Shown piece by piece: positions 25,259-40,500 of a DNA stretch of 64,000 nt. A model generated the notes under the pieces. The model made no database searches. It saw only the letters and a program-made list of their open reading frames with translations, and was not told the origin of the DNA. Source of the stretch: Gymnorhina tibicen (taxonomy: Eukaryota > Chordata > Aves > Passeriformes > Artamidae); NCBI GenBank assembly GCA_013399875.1, contig VXAZ01002367.1:1054001-1118000 (forward strand), written 5' to 3'. Position 1 is the first letter of the stretch. Each line of letters opens with the position of its first letter. Made by a program: the position numbers and the translations under genes.

Positions 25259-28200
25259 AGAATCCTTTAAAAAAATGGAACCAAAATACAGCTGGTCCCT
25301 AAGTCAGATGCCAATAAATAAGCAAGACCATTACTCCTCCAAAGAATACTCAGAATTCAAAATTTCAGAACTGTGACTGGCTCTACATTTCTAAAAAAAC
25401 TTCACCAGATAGGAAAAAAGCCTTAATTTACTTTTTTTTTTTGTAATAAATTCATATGTTTCAGCAGGGCAGAATAGAACACTGAGAGACAAACAGCCTC
25501 TACATTGCATCCAACAAGACCTCTCCTTCCCTCAGCACTGTGAATACAAACATCAGTGATACTCCTTGCAATTGGAATAAGCTCAGTGCTATAATGAAAG
25601 CCTATTTAAAATCAATAAAATCAGTCCTACTTTTGGGAGCTATGATTACTCTCGTCCACTGGTACTGCTTGCAGCAAAAATGAACAGCTTGTTCTCAGCC
25701 CACTGCTGTGTATATTTAACTACTGAATTCTTGATCGTGAAACAATATACTGAGAAGCAGAGTTCTGCTGGTTATATGCTATGCTAATTTATTACCTGTG
25801 AACAACTTTCCATTATTATTGATACGACTGTGTGGCTGCAAATTAGGCATGTTAACAACTACATTAAAATGTGCTGTAGCTTATCAAAAATAAACTGCTG
25901 TAAAGAACACACAATGTAGGGCTGCACAGGAACAGGTCTCACACACTCCCCTGTTTATGAACAAAAGGCTTTCTACCACAAAACTCAGGACTACTTTGAC
26001 AAGACCTCCCACACTAGAGAATTAGAACTTGGGACAAAGGGAGGAGGTCTCACATGAATTCCTAATCAAATTTCTGTCTCACCATGCGACTTTCAGTGGT
26101 CTGGCTTCCCTGTCTGCAGGGGCTCTGTGTAAATTAATTACTGTCTGTGCAGAACCCGTTTCACTATTACATTAGTGTATTTTTACCCCAGTGTAAGGCA
26201 GCTGAGCACTGAAGGGTTCACCGCAAACCCCTGACTCCAATGTAAGTACTGCAGCAGCAGCAAAGTGTCCCTGAAACACGCCCTGATCTCTCTTGGAATG
26301 AGCTTAGCACACATTGCAAAGTAGATGAGAGCAACCCACTGTCATGGGAGCTTCACAATGAAGGCAAATTGAGGAAATGCCAAATCAAGGTTTTACAGAA
26401 GCCCTGTCTCCTTATTGACCCAAACACTGAGTATATAAACACTCAGGAGCTGTGTCCATAAAGGCTGCTGGGATGCCAGGATGCACAGGAGGACCCCAGC
26501 CCACTGTGGCCAGGCACAGAGCCACTGGTTTCAAGAACTTTGCTGGTCACCTTTCTTTAGGTAAAGTAATTAAGTTGTGCTTGATGAACAGAACTTTTGG
26601 AGTGCTTCCTCCTCCCTGAATCCCAAAAGAGTCAGATGAGGTACAGGAATCTGCAACCATCTCCAAACTCTCCACCCCACTAAGAGGCAGAGGGCAACAT
26701 AAAGATGTATTTACCTGGTAAAACTTCTCTGAGGAACAGAAATCACTTCTTTGTTTGGACATGTGCAACTTCAAGTTTTGCTTTGGCCAGTCAGGCTTTA
26801 GTCCACATCTCTTTCATGGTTGTCTAGAATATTACTCCATGAAGGATTGGCTGGGACTCACTGCATGACCACTTTAATCTCCCAGGCATTTATGCTTAGG
26901 ACTGATTTCCTAAAACAGAAGCAAATTCAGTGCTTCCTTTCCCAAAGCAAGGGGTTTTCCCCCACTCTGCTTAATAGTTCTGCTTTCATACCATGAGATT
27001 TGAGGAAAACAAGGCAGACATTACAGACATTTTCTGACAGCAATTATGCCTTATTTTGGATAGCACAAGAACTATAAAGATACCAACAAACACCAGAACA
27101 CCTACATGCCATTCCTACTTGTTTCCTCACCAGTGCTGATGTAAACCCACAAATGCTCAAGAGTCCTGTAAGGGTTCTAAATAATCTCTCCCAAACTGCA
27201 CCTCTGCAGCTCAGAGCATTCCAAAACCAAGGGTTCCCCTTACAAGCTTTAAAAGGATCCAGTTTGCATTGGTTTTGGGGTTTATTACTCACATCTAGCT
27301 GATCCAACAGTAGGGAAACCTACTTTTTGGCATCTCATCTGTCCTGTTTTGTTGCTGTTGCTTCTTTCTTGTTTTAATGCTATCCCTACCACCTGAGTTT
27401 CCAACTTCCCTTTGGGCGGGACTGGCTATAACTAATTTTCCAAATTTCAGCTACCCTCTTACACTGCTCAGGCAAGATCCAGTCAGGCACTTATTACATT
27501 TTAGCACCACTCCTGGCCAGAGACATTCTGTAGACTTACTCCAGCAAGGAAAGAAGGGAGAAGAATAAAAGCAATAAGGAAGACCATAAAAAACATAATA
27601 CAATAATACAAAAACTGTAGTAAAGCTTAGTTTCCAAACTGAACACTGAATCTTAAAGTTGCTATAAAAACTTTTCACATTTGCATCTCTTTACACCAAC
27701 TTGGTCTGAAATCTGAAACAGTTTTCCCCAAGTATTGCTACCACTTCCACTGCTCCCCATCTTCTGAGAACTGCAGGGATGCAGCATCTGAGACAGCTCC
27801 CACGCTCTGCCAAGCAAGCAGATTGAGATGAAAAAGAAGCTGTCCACAAAATATCTCCCACAACTACAAAACCATTGTTGTGCTTAAAGGCCTTCTGAAT
27901 GAAGATAAACAATTGATTTCCACCCCCCCTTTAATCTTAATTTAAACTCTCTTCCTGTGTTATTTTCATCCTTCTGCTCCATAACACCAAAAAGAATTAT
28001 GTTCTTACAAGCCTACTTTCTACAACCTTTGGGTTGCAGACTAGTTTAGAATTAAAGTTAAATAAATCATCCTTTTTATAACTCCATAGTTTTGAATATA
28101 TTGTATATTTATTGCTAGATTATAAGCCTCATTAAAATCTATAATGATATATTAGTCAGTCTCTTGATTCTGTCACTAGTATTATTAATTGCTTTCATAG

Positions 28201-29110
28201 CCATTACTACACACTTCACCGGTGATAAAAATTTTAAGGCTAGATAAAATCAGCTAAGCTAAAACTCACTCTCACTATTGCAGACTTAAACCTTCTCAGA
28301 GTAAAAGTAATCAAGTATTCAGACATCCTACATTTAAGTTAAACCTGATAAATTACTTATACAGCAAACTAGCCTCACTAGATCCAGCAGCACCACTATA
28401 ATGCATGGAAAAGTATGCACATTAAGGCAGGGATCCAAAAGAAACAGTTCTCGTCTTGAAACTGTTCATTGTATGTGCTTGTTTAAAACTCCATGGGATA
28501 TCTTATTTCTGATATTTTTCAGCCTTTAACAGCTTCTTTTTTCAACCTAACTTCTCACTATTTTTTACATAAATTTCCTCTGTAATAGACAAAGGGCTTA
28601 GAAAAATGACTATTTTCACATTTGCTTACAAACTTGAGGGCAGACATGGTTTGAAACTCAATCAGGAAAGGAACAAGTTTGTCCTTTTGTGGAAGAGCAC
28701 TGAAGTTCACTGACAAGAGAGAAAAAGCTCTTTCTGCCAGGTCTAAAGCAACATCCATTCCATGGGCAAAACAGAGAAAGGCAATTTCTGTAACATGCAG
28801 AGTCACCCTGGCATCCTGCAGCACATAAATAGCAAATACTGAACAAAAATGGAAAAATCTATGCAAAGGGATCCAGGGTTCTTCCATCATTATACCCATC
28901 AGGTCCATTTCTGCTCTTTTAGACTTCAAAATATTCTTTATATTATGCCCAAGCCAATATTATTTTTCTTCTCTTCTGCTGAGTTCACTTTAAGAGGCTG
29001 CAAAAGCAAGCAAAGAAAACTTTTCCTTCTGTATTAGTCACAATCCCTATGACCTGACAAAACCACCATGGAAGCTTCTCAGGATACGCTATTAAGCTCT
29101 ACTAAGAAAC

Positions 29111-29132
29111 CTATTAATACTCTATTAATACT
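29111..29132. repeat. 11-bp tandem duplication
   Basis: CTATTAATACT occurs twice head to tail, flanked on both sides by CTAAGAAACCT-like sequence, so the local duplication is slightly larger and imperfect. Confidence 0.8.
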
Positions 29133-29934
29133 CTTCTAAGAAACCTGGGGATGCAAAATCATGTGTTTTAGTAGACCTGCTTTCCTTATAAGTATAAAAT
29201 ACATGAATAATTCACAAGACTCGGTTTCTAAAACTGTGGTTCAAAAATTTGTCAGTTTTAACAGATTCTTATCAAGACATTTCTCTATATCTTTCCCATT
29301 TCCCTAAACTACAGAAAAAAAAGTGAAATGAATACACTGACAGTTTTCTTTGCATCTTTACCTTTTAAAGCTTACAAGGATTTCAAGTTTTCTTTGCCAA
29401 AATAACATGCAACCCTTTTTTTTTTTCCCCAGTAAAATATATTTTAAAGTTAGCAGACTCAGGCAGATCAACTGTGTCCTAAATTCTTGACTGAATACCA
29501 TAACACGATTTGTTTTAATACAATTCAGGGAACAGGCTTTATGTAATCTGTAGTGTAGAAGTCAAGCAGCCATTAGGAACAAACACTGTTCTCGCCCCTT
29601 GCTGCCACAATACACACACCTGCTTTCCTGGAACGTGTTCAAAATTTCATTCTTTCTGATTATATGTAAGGCACAAAAGACACAAAGCCTTCTCTGACTG
29701 ATTCTAATTCTTTTATCCATTATTGAACTGCAGAGATGATTTTGAAAAAATTGTATGTAGTGTAGAATACATAAAAACCGAGGCACATATATTAGTTTTT
29801 TTCACACTTCACTTTTAATCATAAAGGAGTTGCTATAGTTGGAGATATTCTCAAAAATGGAGCATGAAATAAAAAATCTAAGCAAGAAACCAGGGAGTTC
29901 ACATGGTAAAAAAGCAAGTTAATATGAATAGTAG

Positions 29935-30170
29935 AATCACAAATGGTTTGGCTTGGAAAGCACCTTAAAGATCATCTGGTGGCACAGGCAGGGACACCTG
30001 CCACTGTCCTGGGTTGGTTCAAGCCCTATCCAACCTGGTCTTGGACATTTCCAGGGATGGGGCAGCCACAGCTTCTCCAGGCAACTTGTTCCAGTGCATC
30101 ACCTCCCTAATGGTAAAGCATTTTTTCCTGATCTAAACCTACTCTCTTTCATATATGAAAACATGCAGAG
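29935..30170 (-). mobile_element. CR1 LINE 3' end, 5'-truncated
   Basis: Read on the minus strand it ends 'ccaagccaaaccatttgtgattc'. On the plus strand it shows 'ccaacctggtcttggacatttccagggatggggcagccacagcttctccaggcaacttgttccagtgcatcacc', the complement of the CR1 3' coding end. Of the six confidently oriented CR1/LTR elements in the window, this is the only one in the same orientation as SUCLG2. Confidence 0.92.
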
Positions 30171-33100
30171 AGTAAAGACAACTGCAATGTTACCACTACT
30201 ACTTAAGAAGTGTTAACACATCCATAATGTAATATATGACAGGTGAACCCTGTTCAAGTAGAGACTTGATCATTAGCCCTTTGCCAAGCACAGTCTTTCC
30301 ATACAGGCCTGCTATGCTCAGTGAGATCCTTAAAAATAAGCATCAAAATGGAAGCCAAAGCTTAAAGAAACATGGAGGACATCACACAGTGGAGGCTGGG
30401 CAATCAACAGCCTTCAAAAGCACAAGGAACAGGCTCCAGTGGAGAAATCTCAGTGTGCATCAACTTTAGACCCAGTTTCTGCAAGGCTGCCAATACTAGG
30501 TCAGGACCAAATTCATTCACAGGGTTTCATCCTCTCTTGCTGCCTTGTAAAAGCTGAGACAAAGTGACCTGACAGGTAACCATGTGCCTGCACTGCCCCA
30601 CTTCAAGGGACCTCACTTCTTTGCTCACCACCACAGCGGTCACTTCTCCTCTTTACAATAATTTACAGTGACACAATACAGATGTTTCATCACACAGGTA
30701 GTTATCTGTTTAATTCTAAACACACACTAATGCCAGCTTGGCATTTGGGTGCCTGCATAAATATTTCCCTCAGTGGGGCTTTGACACATTTCATGAAGAA
30801 TTTCTTAATCAAGCTCCAAACCTAAATCTCTTCTACAGTTTGCATTTTTACCCAAAGCAATGAAAATACTGAACAGCTCTTAGCTGAAAATTTACATTTT
30901 TAGCAAAATTAACATTTCTCTCCCAGAGACAGTTCCTGTTATACAATTCTACTCTAGCTCTTAGCCTTGTGTCCCTTAGTTTTTGTTTCATTTTGTAGGG
31001 CTGCATTAGATACCACACATTTTGCTGTTCAGACCATAAATAAATCAATCCACGTCCCAAACTAAAAACACACAAAAGAATAGCAAATCTGGCAGTATTT
31101 TGATCTGAACCAAGCCCAGTAGGATTGAAATGTCCTCCAGTAGCCTGATTCATTATCCAGCTTATTCAGCGGAATTAAGTACAAAGTTTTCAATGTATTG
31201 CTGAAATAATTTGTTGAGCCTCTGAAGAGAAGCATGCTACACTGGTCATTATCTGAGAAACATCTGGATGGGAAAATGATCATATTGAAGAATTTATGTC
31301 TGCCTCAGTAGTGCTAAAGACAGAAAGTTGAAAAGTATTACTTTGGAGCTGTTATTCTACATATGCCCTTGATTCTTTGCCCTGATTTTGAAGAAAGACA
31401 CTGATTTGCCACCCCCTGCCAAAACTAACCCAAAATACCTGACCTTCCCCTCAGCACAACAGTGACCACCACCACCATCTCCTCAACCTTCTGTACTACT
31501 TACAGACAGAAATCACATTCTTAAGAGGACATTTTTAAGACCCCAGTATTGACCACTGAGATGTAGCCTCATTTACTGAAGTATTTTCTATTTGAAGAAG
31601 AAAATCAGACTCCACAATGAAAAGAAACACTAACTCAATTTAAAGAAAGAATCTTTTTCTGGCACAGCTTCAGCTAACAGACACCTGACATCAGGTGTAA
31701 AAGCCAGATGGAAAAGGAAAATCCAGTAACTGAGATGTTTGGCTGAGGGACTGCACAAGGCTACATAACATTCAAGTTCTTTTGCAGATAAAAGTGGGAC
31801 TAAAATGATGAACAGGTATGGCTCTGGCCATCTGGAGTAGCAATGGATTTTACCCAGCGTGAACAGAAAATCCAGGCAGAAGGAATAGAGTTGGTTCTAA
31901 TGTTTCCTTCTTGTCAAGCAGAGGTTAACTAAGTGGAGACTCTGGGCAAAAGCTCATTCATTTCCAGAGCTCCAGATCTAGAAAACAGAGTTATCCAAGT
32001 ATGAAATAGACAGAGAAAACTCATCAGAGACAGAGAAAATCATAAAGATTTAAAGAATGCAGGAGACAATGGAATACAAAAATGTCTGGAGAAATATCTA
32101 TTTAAAGCATAGAAACACTGCAACCAGAATAACCACCATATTTATTCCTGGAGATCTTTTCCTGCACAGTTTGCTTAAAAATCTTCTAAGGATTCCTGGT
32201 GTTAGATTTCGCGGTATCTAGCTTTTAATTGCATAAAAAATCCTACTGCATTAAGCAGTATTAAAATAAATATTTTAGTCCTCTGGCAACTAGGTAAATA
32301 TTAACTACTGTAGACAGATGAAGTTTCAATTGTGGTAAGCACCTGTGTTTATAACAATGTCAGAGAACACCAGTAATCACTGAACCCAAGTAATAAGGGA
32401 AAGGACGCACTATCATTCTCCTCTTGTTTTTGTTTGCCCATCACACATGTGAAATAGAAGAAATTGCCAAATTAATCTAATACTGGAAAAAGGTTAAGAG
32501 GAGATCTATTATAAGAATCTTTAATATCTAATTCAATATTTCAGACTTAATTACTCCATAAAAAGGCCATCTCACTGATCAATGATACTCCGGTTAATTT
32601 AGATTCAATGCCCAAAAAATTTTGTTTAGAACATAGTTTCAATTCTGTATTACCTGAACAGTGTTCTTTTTACAGCTTTATAAAATTACCCAGCCTATAC
32701 AATTCCTTCTCACACATACAGCCAAAACATTCAACATAAACCCACCCAGAACACATCCCTAACAGTGCATCCCTGCCAATATTAATTAGCCTTCTAAGAA
32801 AAAACCCTTCTTTTGGTTATTTTTTTCTACATCTCTTTTTTGTTCTGTGATATTTTTCTTAGTATCACATCATCTGCAAACACTTTTCAAAAATGCTGAA
32901 GAAAGGCAATTTAGGGGATGCTCCAGAAAAGGGGGGAAAAACCCCATCCCACTGTGCTTTTCATAGCTTGGTAATTTTTATAGTCTTTCATCTTGTGATG
33001 TATTCTTTTTTCACACCATTGTATTAAAAGACTTCAATTTTGAATGTTTGGTGGAAGCAAGATAATGCAAATTTTACTGATTCAGCTCTGAAAACTCACT

Positions 33101-34282
33101 GCCTATTAGGACAGGTTAAGAGAGAAAAAAATTGGGTTTCAAGTGTTCCCATTACTTATTGAATGTAAGCCACAAAAAAAAAAGCGCAGAACTTTGAACA
33201 ACTTAGTTGGGTGGACCAAACAAGCTTCTACTTGAAAGATGAAAAAAAAAAAGAATGGGACAAGAGATTTTTATCCTGAGATGAGCCTTTAATTCATAAA
33301 CCACCTAGAAGAAAATATTAATTATTTAGAACACATGGTAAAGCAACTGTCAAAATACATGTTGTATCCTTGATTTTCACCAGTAGCTTGTTAGCTGAGC
33401 CATTCATGACCATGCCCAGTACCAACACATGCAGCTTCTTGGCTCGGCCTCTCTCTGCCACTTCGTTTTCTCAGTAGTTTCATAAAGAGTTGCTTTTTAT
33501 TATATGCAGCTACAACATGATCTGTATGAGGACATTGGACAAGCTGTTAGCTCCATTAACTTAATAATAGATTTCTGAGTGTGATTTCCTATTAATTTCA
33601 TTTTCCTCATTCCATGAGAAGCCAAAATTACAGACAGCCATATGGTGCTTCATAAACAACAATTAAAAGTTATTTTCTGATTTTTAGGCACTAAAAAAAG
33701 CCCATAAAAATACATATGGTTGGAATGATATAAAGGAAATTATGCTTTGGAATGTCTGCACATGTCTAAGATGCTCCAAACACTTCCTCAGCCTTTTTCC
33801 CATTCACACATTTCTGGTCCATGCCAGCCACTGAAGGTTACAATTAATCACAGTGCATGCCTCAAAGATCACAATTAAGATTTTTCTTCTGGAAGTGGAA
33901 CTTCACAGCAACAGCTTGTATGAATTATGTAGCAAAACGTGTGTTGTGACTCTGATACTCTTCACCTTTACCCACTCCATGGATTTGCTAACGGGATGGT
34001 TTCTGCACAGCCAGAAGTATCTGGCAGAGCTCTGCCAGTCAGAGAAATGACATCCATGGGTTGAAACTGGACTGGGAGCCTGTCAGCTCATTACAGGCCC
34101 TTGTCATTTGACAGGGACTAAGAATTCCCAGCACCCAACTCAGCAGCTGAAAAACCAGCCTACTCCAAATCATTGCAAACTGCTGCTCTAAATGACCCCA
34201 GAACAGCCACCTTCTTCCTCCCTGCCCTTTATTACATCTTGTGTATGTGCTGATTGGAGAGCCATTTGGTCTGAGAGTCCTG

Positions 34283-34382
34283 TCTGAGTACCTGAAGTTA
34301 CATAAACTCTTGAAGTCTCTTACTGTAAAATGGAAATAAAAAAACTACCTCCATCATCGGAGTGGTTATTTTAATAAAACAT
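34283..34382 (-). mobile_element. MIR-like SINE relic
   Basis: The core 'cttactgtaaaatggaaataaaaaaactacctccatc' resembles the complement of the MIR SINE ('ctgtaaaatggggataataatagtacctacctc'). It is strongly eroded, consistent with an ancient amniote relic. Confidence 0.5.
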
Positions 34383-34473
34383 CTGTAAGGGGAGAAATCT
34401 CCTCAGAAGCACCTGGGATAACTGCTTTTACTGCTGTCCACTACTGGAAGTCAAGCTAATGGGCAGAGTTTCT

Positions 34474-34540
34474 GACACACACACACATATATATATACAT
34501 AGCATATTTGTTTATATACACACATGCACACACACAGAGA
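34474..34540. repeat. Compound (CA)n/(TA)n microsatellite
   Basis: A short CA run, then TATATATATA, an interruption, then a second CA run ending at about 34537. Possibly polymorphic. Confidence 0.9.
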
Positions 34541-37500
34541 TCAGCTGGTGCAATCCACTTCAGGGGTGAGTCACTCCAGGCAGCCCACTGCTTCCATTTA
34601 CTTTCTTTGGTATTTCCTGCTGACATTCCCTTTAGATTTTCCAGAACCTGCAGCTCAACCTACACAATTCAAGCCAAGCTAGAACATGACACACAATAGT
34701 AGAAAATATTTGGCAGCAATCTGGTGCAGAGTAGGTCTCTACAGATGCTTCCTCAGCAGAAAAGAGCCACAACCCTTTGGCAGGATACAGCACCTTAAAG
34801 ATAATCACATTCATTTGTCCATTTTGCTTTTCAGAATTGCTTTGAAAAGTTTTGAACTAAAATACCACTTCTTACTAGAGAAAACAGATACAGTCTGAAA
34901 GAAGACAACAATTTCCTAAGTAACCCTGGTTACATGCATATTTTCCTCAATTAATGGGATAGATTTAATTATTTCCTGAAGATCTCTTCTTAAGAGGCCT
35001 TTAACTAATTAGCTGATTAAAGCTATGCAAAGAAACAACTGTGTTTCATATTTCGAGTTGTAGCTATCCAACAAAACCATGGGAAAGAGTCCATTTTACA
35101 AGGAGATTTTAAGACTTGAATTTGTGAACCAATTCACCCTGGATATACATCTTTGCACCATTCTCCTAAGAGTCATGCTGTAATGAGTTATCTGGCTGGG
35201 GACAGAGGGAAGAGAATTCAAATTCTCTGTTGTCAGCTTACAGAGCAAAGCCAGAATCAGTAACATTCTTTTTGGTTGCTAACACAGTCCCGTGTAAAAA
35301 AGAGCAAGAAAATCCTAGAGGTTGAATTTTAACAATTCCACAGTAAAAATAAAAAATGGTTCTAGCTTAGAAAACCCAAATGTTAATCAACAGGAGGTTA
35401 AAGGTTACTCCCTGAGCATTAGGGACATTATAAGCCTTATTGATGTTTTAACTCCCAACAAATACTGAAAATCAGCATTTTACCTTTACAGAACACTGCT
35501 AGTAAAGTTGTCCATCTTGGCATAGAGCCATTTACGCCAGAGTGACACGGATATTGTAGTAATTATCAACCACACTCATAGTTTTTCTGTTTTTTCCCCT
35601 AAGACAGATTAGCACGTGTCCTAAACAAACCTACAAACCTAAACCATTCCTTATTTTCTTCTTGTGCACTTTTTTTAACACAATCTATTTTTTCATCTTT
35701 GTATGTACACATTCCTTTGTTTCATAAGGAAAGACTTTTTCAAATTCATCACAAAAGTAGCTGTTGTGATACTAAGAGATTTTTCTTCAGAATAAATTGG
35801 ATGCAAAGCCTTTGGGCTAGAGTTTTAAACCCAAGCATTCTGGATACATGAGAAATGAAATCTGATAATGCACATAATAATTTCCTTTTACTTTATTACC
35901 ACTGATCTGAAACTAAACGTCTACAGTCATGTCTTTTCTTTCAACTGACTAACACTGAAGTGCTTTTCTGACATTTCCTCGGCTGATTTCTGCAGAACCA
36001 AGTCTGCATTTGTTAAAGGAATTTTGAAGCAGCAGCAACTAAATTGAGGGTAGGTTCTACTCGCAGCCTGTAGAAAGGTTGAAATATCAACATTTCCCTG
36101 AGTTTTCAGCATAGGAAACATTAGGAGGCAAAGAGATTTAAACAAAACCCCAGCATGTTACAGAACAATGGCCTGAGTAAAATTAAATGCTCCACCCTCC
36201 AAGGCAGCCTGTGTGGAGCCCTGAGAGCCAAGCCAGAAGACAAAACAAGGCATAAAGGTCCCCACCCTCAGGGCAAAGCACTGTCACTGTGCTTGTAACC
36301 CAGGAAAACTGCAGGGGGACAAGGGATATGGCAGCACTAGAGGAGTATTAGGGATGAACAAGAACGTTTGTGTGAAATCAAGTAATTTCCCCCAGGAGTG
36401 GGTTGCTTCATAGCTCTGTCCAGGGCAGCTCTGGAGAGGAGCTCCAGCCAGCAGTGCAGGAGAGGTGTTGATAGAGAGAACAAGACATCCGAGGCTCTGA
36501 CCTTGGCCACCCTGGTCAGTCACGTGTGCTCCATGCAATAAGCTTTTCATAAAGCTCTCAGCTGCCCCAGACTAATGAAAGCAGAAACAGGACAACAAAT
36601 AAAAGTGAAAATGAAGAGTGCATTACTTTCAGCAGAGAGCTACACACAACCTCTACTCTCCTGTCTAAGAAGTGAAGTGATAAAGTACCACAATGACACT
36701 TCCATGGCACTGCAGACTGAGCAGGTGGAGTTGCCAGTTTTCTGTTGACATCTCCCACGAACTCTCACTGTTACACAATCAGTTAATGAATAGACAAAGA
36801 AAGAAAAATCTTGCAAATGAGCAGTTACAGTTACAAAATCAGCCACATTTCATTACTATCATCACAATTTTCCTATGTGGCCTCTTACTACTCACCTAAT
36901 TCAGAGCACTCTGTCATCACAAATTAAGATTTAACTGCACAATAAACAAGCCACAAGCAGTTTGAAGTGCCTCAAAATCTACACAGATCAAACATACAGA
37001 CCTATTTTTATTGATTATATAATATTGGCACCAGCCTTACAAAGCTATTACACATGCACACAAATTTAAGGCCTTAAATGAATGGATTTGCTTTCAAAAC
37101 TTTCCTTGGACACACCTGATGAGAAGGGGAGGTCTTGGAGCTAATCAGTCCTTGAGGAAAATACGATAGGCCTAAACTTTATAAATCACTGGTCATCTGT
37201 GCCAATCATCATCTGGAGGCACTTTCCAAAGGTTCTGTTTTTCAAATGCTACAGTGCAGAGTGCCCTTCCCTGCAAACGCTCCCCAAAGTCCCAGAGCTG
37301 CCAGCTACAGTTGCTGCTTCTGAAACTTGGGACCATCTGTATTTGAAGTGAGCATTCTGTACACAGTTATTTGCATCCCTACCATGCCAAGACCCACCAA
37401 ACACAGAGTCCCAAATGTAAATGCATTCTGCCTGCATGGGTAAGGACCCAACACACTGATACACAACATACACACAAAAATTTTTTCCTGCAAAGATGTG

Positions 37501-40500
37501 CCTTGAGTCAGATGCAGCCTGTTTATTTCATACTTATAATACCCATTGAGTTAACATTTGTATGGTTACAAAATTGATGTCTACACAATAATTCTCTCAA
37601 AAAGTGAAAATACATTAAAATCAAATACTTTTATAACATTTTCAACTTTTTACATTTACGCAGAAGATAATTAATACACTTCATAAAAGCTCTTCAAGCT
37701 GTTTTTCAGTTTGGGGTGCTTTTTCATTTGTGTGTTTTAAAGAGTTTTCACACTCCTTTCTGTTTTTCCTGCTGACACTTTAATCTCCTCCTCTTGTAAA
37801 TTGTAAATATGAGCTTATAACAATAAATCATGTTTCACTTATTAAAGATATAAACAGGAATCAACACAAAGCAGGAAAGCAATCTCCATAAAGTTTCCCT
37901 CCACAGTAACTGAAATTAGTTTTCATATGAAGATTTAAATATGAATCCAGTTGGCATTTAAGCAAGAATAAAAATATTTTCTCTCTTGCATTACATAACA
38001 TGCTAAAAAAAAAAAAGTACTGGCTTTGGCCAGTTCTAGTGAAGTAAAATCAATGACAATTCTTTAAAATATAAGTATTCTGCAATGAGGAACCTGACAA
38101 ATCTGAGAACTTTTGCCTATATTAGCACCAAAGAACTCCACAAATGGTAATATCAAGTAGGATTTTTTTTACTTTTATATTCAGGTCACTTTTAGTCCCA
38201 ACATCGTTGATTCAGAGATACAAAAAAATACCCTTGATTCTTCTGTAAATATATTCTGCTTGGAAAAGTGCCTGTATGAAGCACACCAGGGAACGGGAGT
38301 GCAAGCAGCCCACATCACCTTGCCCTTTGTTTAGATTGTCAGTTTTTCCTTTTGATCTTTCTTTGCAGTTGAGGAACCAAAAATTGATTTTCCCAGTTGA
38401 ACGAAGGTAGAAAAAGGACAATGTTTTATTTAAGATCCTTCACTCCTGTACATAAGCCTATTTCTTTCTTTATATACAAAAGAAACTGTCTTTTTGTTCT
38501 TTAAAAAAAGTATTTCCAAGTGGGGAACGCTCTCAGTGTACTGACTCTGAACTCATAACAAAAAAGCGGGGAAGGTGTTTAAAAATCCAAATACTGGCCT
38601 CCTGCAGAGAAGCGCACACACCTCAGGAACCTTCTACAGGTACAGAAGCTGAGCTTCAGGGAAGCAGGTCACACTTGTTAGGTATTTGCATAAACCTAAG
38701 TCACGAGCAATGTTACACTCAAAACCTTGTTTATGGGCAAAGAGAAAGCACAATTTACATATTTACATATTTAGACACATATAAAGGCAAGAATATATTG
38801 TAAATACACCCATGATCTCAACAATGTAGTTGTGTTTTTTTTTTAATTCCGGATTTACTTATTATAGAACCAGAATAAAGGCTTTTATGTGGGGAAAAAC
38901 CTCTATAATAATGCAGTTAAAATTGTTATACAACTACTTCCTAATTGCTGCCTCTTTTCCTGGTGTTATGCTCATCCTTTCACTGCACTTCAGTGTCCAA
39001 AGGCAGACAGTTTCATTCTGGTCTTGGGCTGTTCTTCAATGGAGTTCTTTGCTGGGAGGAATATGATATTTGTTTTGATGGCTCTTTCTTCCCACTCATC
39101 CGTGCTCCCTGAGTTTACTGTATACAGTGAGTGGTAGGGACATTAGATACCAGCGACACATTTTAAACCCACTGTGAGACCAAAATTATTGAATTTACTA
39201 ATTCATTTCTTTAATTGTTGTCACAACTTGGAATTCAGAATAATGTATTGATATAGGCAGAAACCAACATTCCCTAACACCTACGGGTATTATTGGTACT
39301 CCTGGACCACAAATTTCCTGTGTTATTTGCACAAATTCTTATTAAGTCCTTGAAGAAATCTGAGCTTACAAACTGCTGACATGCTCCTGAACCTCACAGG
39401 AAAGCTGAGGACACACAAATGCCCACTGAGAAGCACAAGAAGCTCCTGCCAATTGCAGGTTTCCCAGTGCTTCCCTTGACAACTCCAGTATTTTTAATTT
39501 CTCTTTTCCTGTGAACTTGGAAGGGTTTACACAGCTTTGCCCAAGCATTTCATTTGAATCAATTCAGCACCTGATGTGTCACACAGGACTCTGTTCAGAC
39601 CAGTTTGCTGGACAGCATTGCATATTCAGTGTAATTATGATCCAGCGGGCTCTAGGGAGGCCAAACACGGTTAAGTTGGAACCCAAGGAATGCAGTCTGT
39701 GATTCTCCTTAAGATATATGATCAGCGTTTAGAACTTGGAAAGAGCGGGGAGGGTAAATAAGACAACCAGCTTCTAGTATTCAACAGGGCACTTTGCAGT
39801 TAGTTAAAAGACAGAGAGCAGTACATACATTCACAAGGCACATGGCACAAGTCTCAATTATTAATAGCACTGTGCTGCTTAATTAGAAGCTTACATGCCT
39901 TTCTCACACAACAGCCCTTTCCCAGCCCTTTGAGGGAATACAAACATGCTACCCGCTCAGTTCTGACAGCTTAGCATTTGTATCTCCAGCTCCCATCGCC
40001 ACCTCAACAGCAAAGATATAACTATATACATTAAACTTCATGTTTTACAGGTTTCATAACATTAAATTAGCCTAGAAAAAAGAATATAAAAGCAAAAGAG
40101 AGGCATTAGCTTTTGGTTTGGCAGTCAGCATTTGCAGGAAAGGATGTATCTCAACGTGATGTGGAAACCAGCAAAGCTGTTTCATTTAGGCTTCCTGCAA
40201 GCTGAGCTCTGTGGGGATTTTGAAGGCAGATATTATGCTTGGAAATTGAACTCTACATATTTTAATGAAATTGCACAGTCTAAACACCACAATGAGTGAG
40301 CAGTCATATCAAACAGTGGAATTTGGAGGTTTCTCAATTACTCACATATAAACAGAACTTTTCTGGGTAAAAATGTAAAATTGGAATAAACACCAACTTT
40401 GTTTGCAAAGAGAATGTGCAGCTGATTTAAGTGCCTTGAACTTATGTTGAACCTGTAACAGGACTGACACAACAGGTGAGTAAGAACATCTCAAATGGTC

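Noticed and set aside
28558..28929. 123-codon open frame on the minus strand
   Set aside because: No recognisable motif, overlapping frames are open too, and no convincing splice context.
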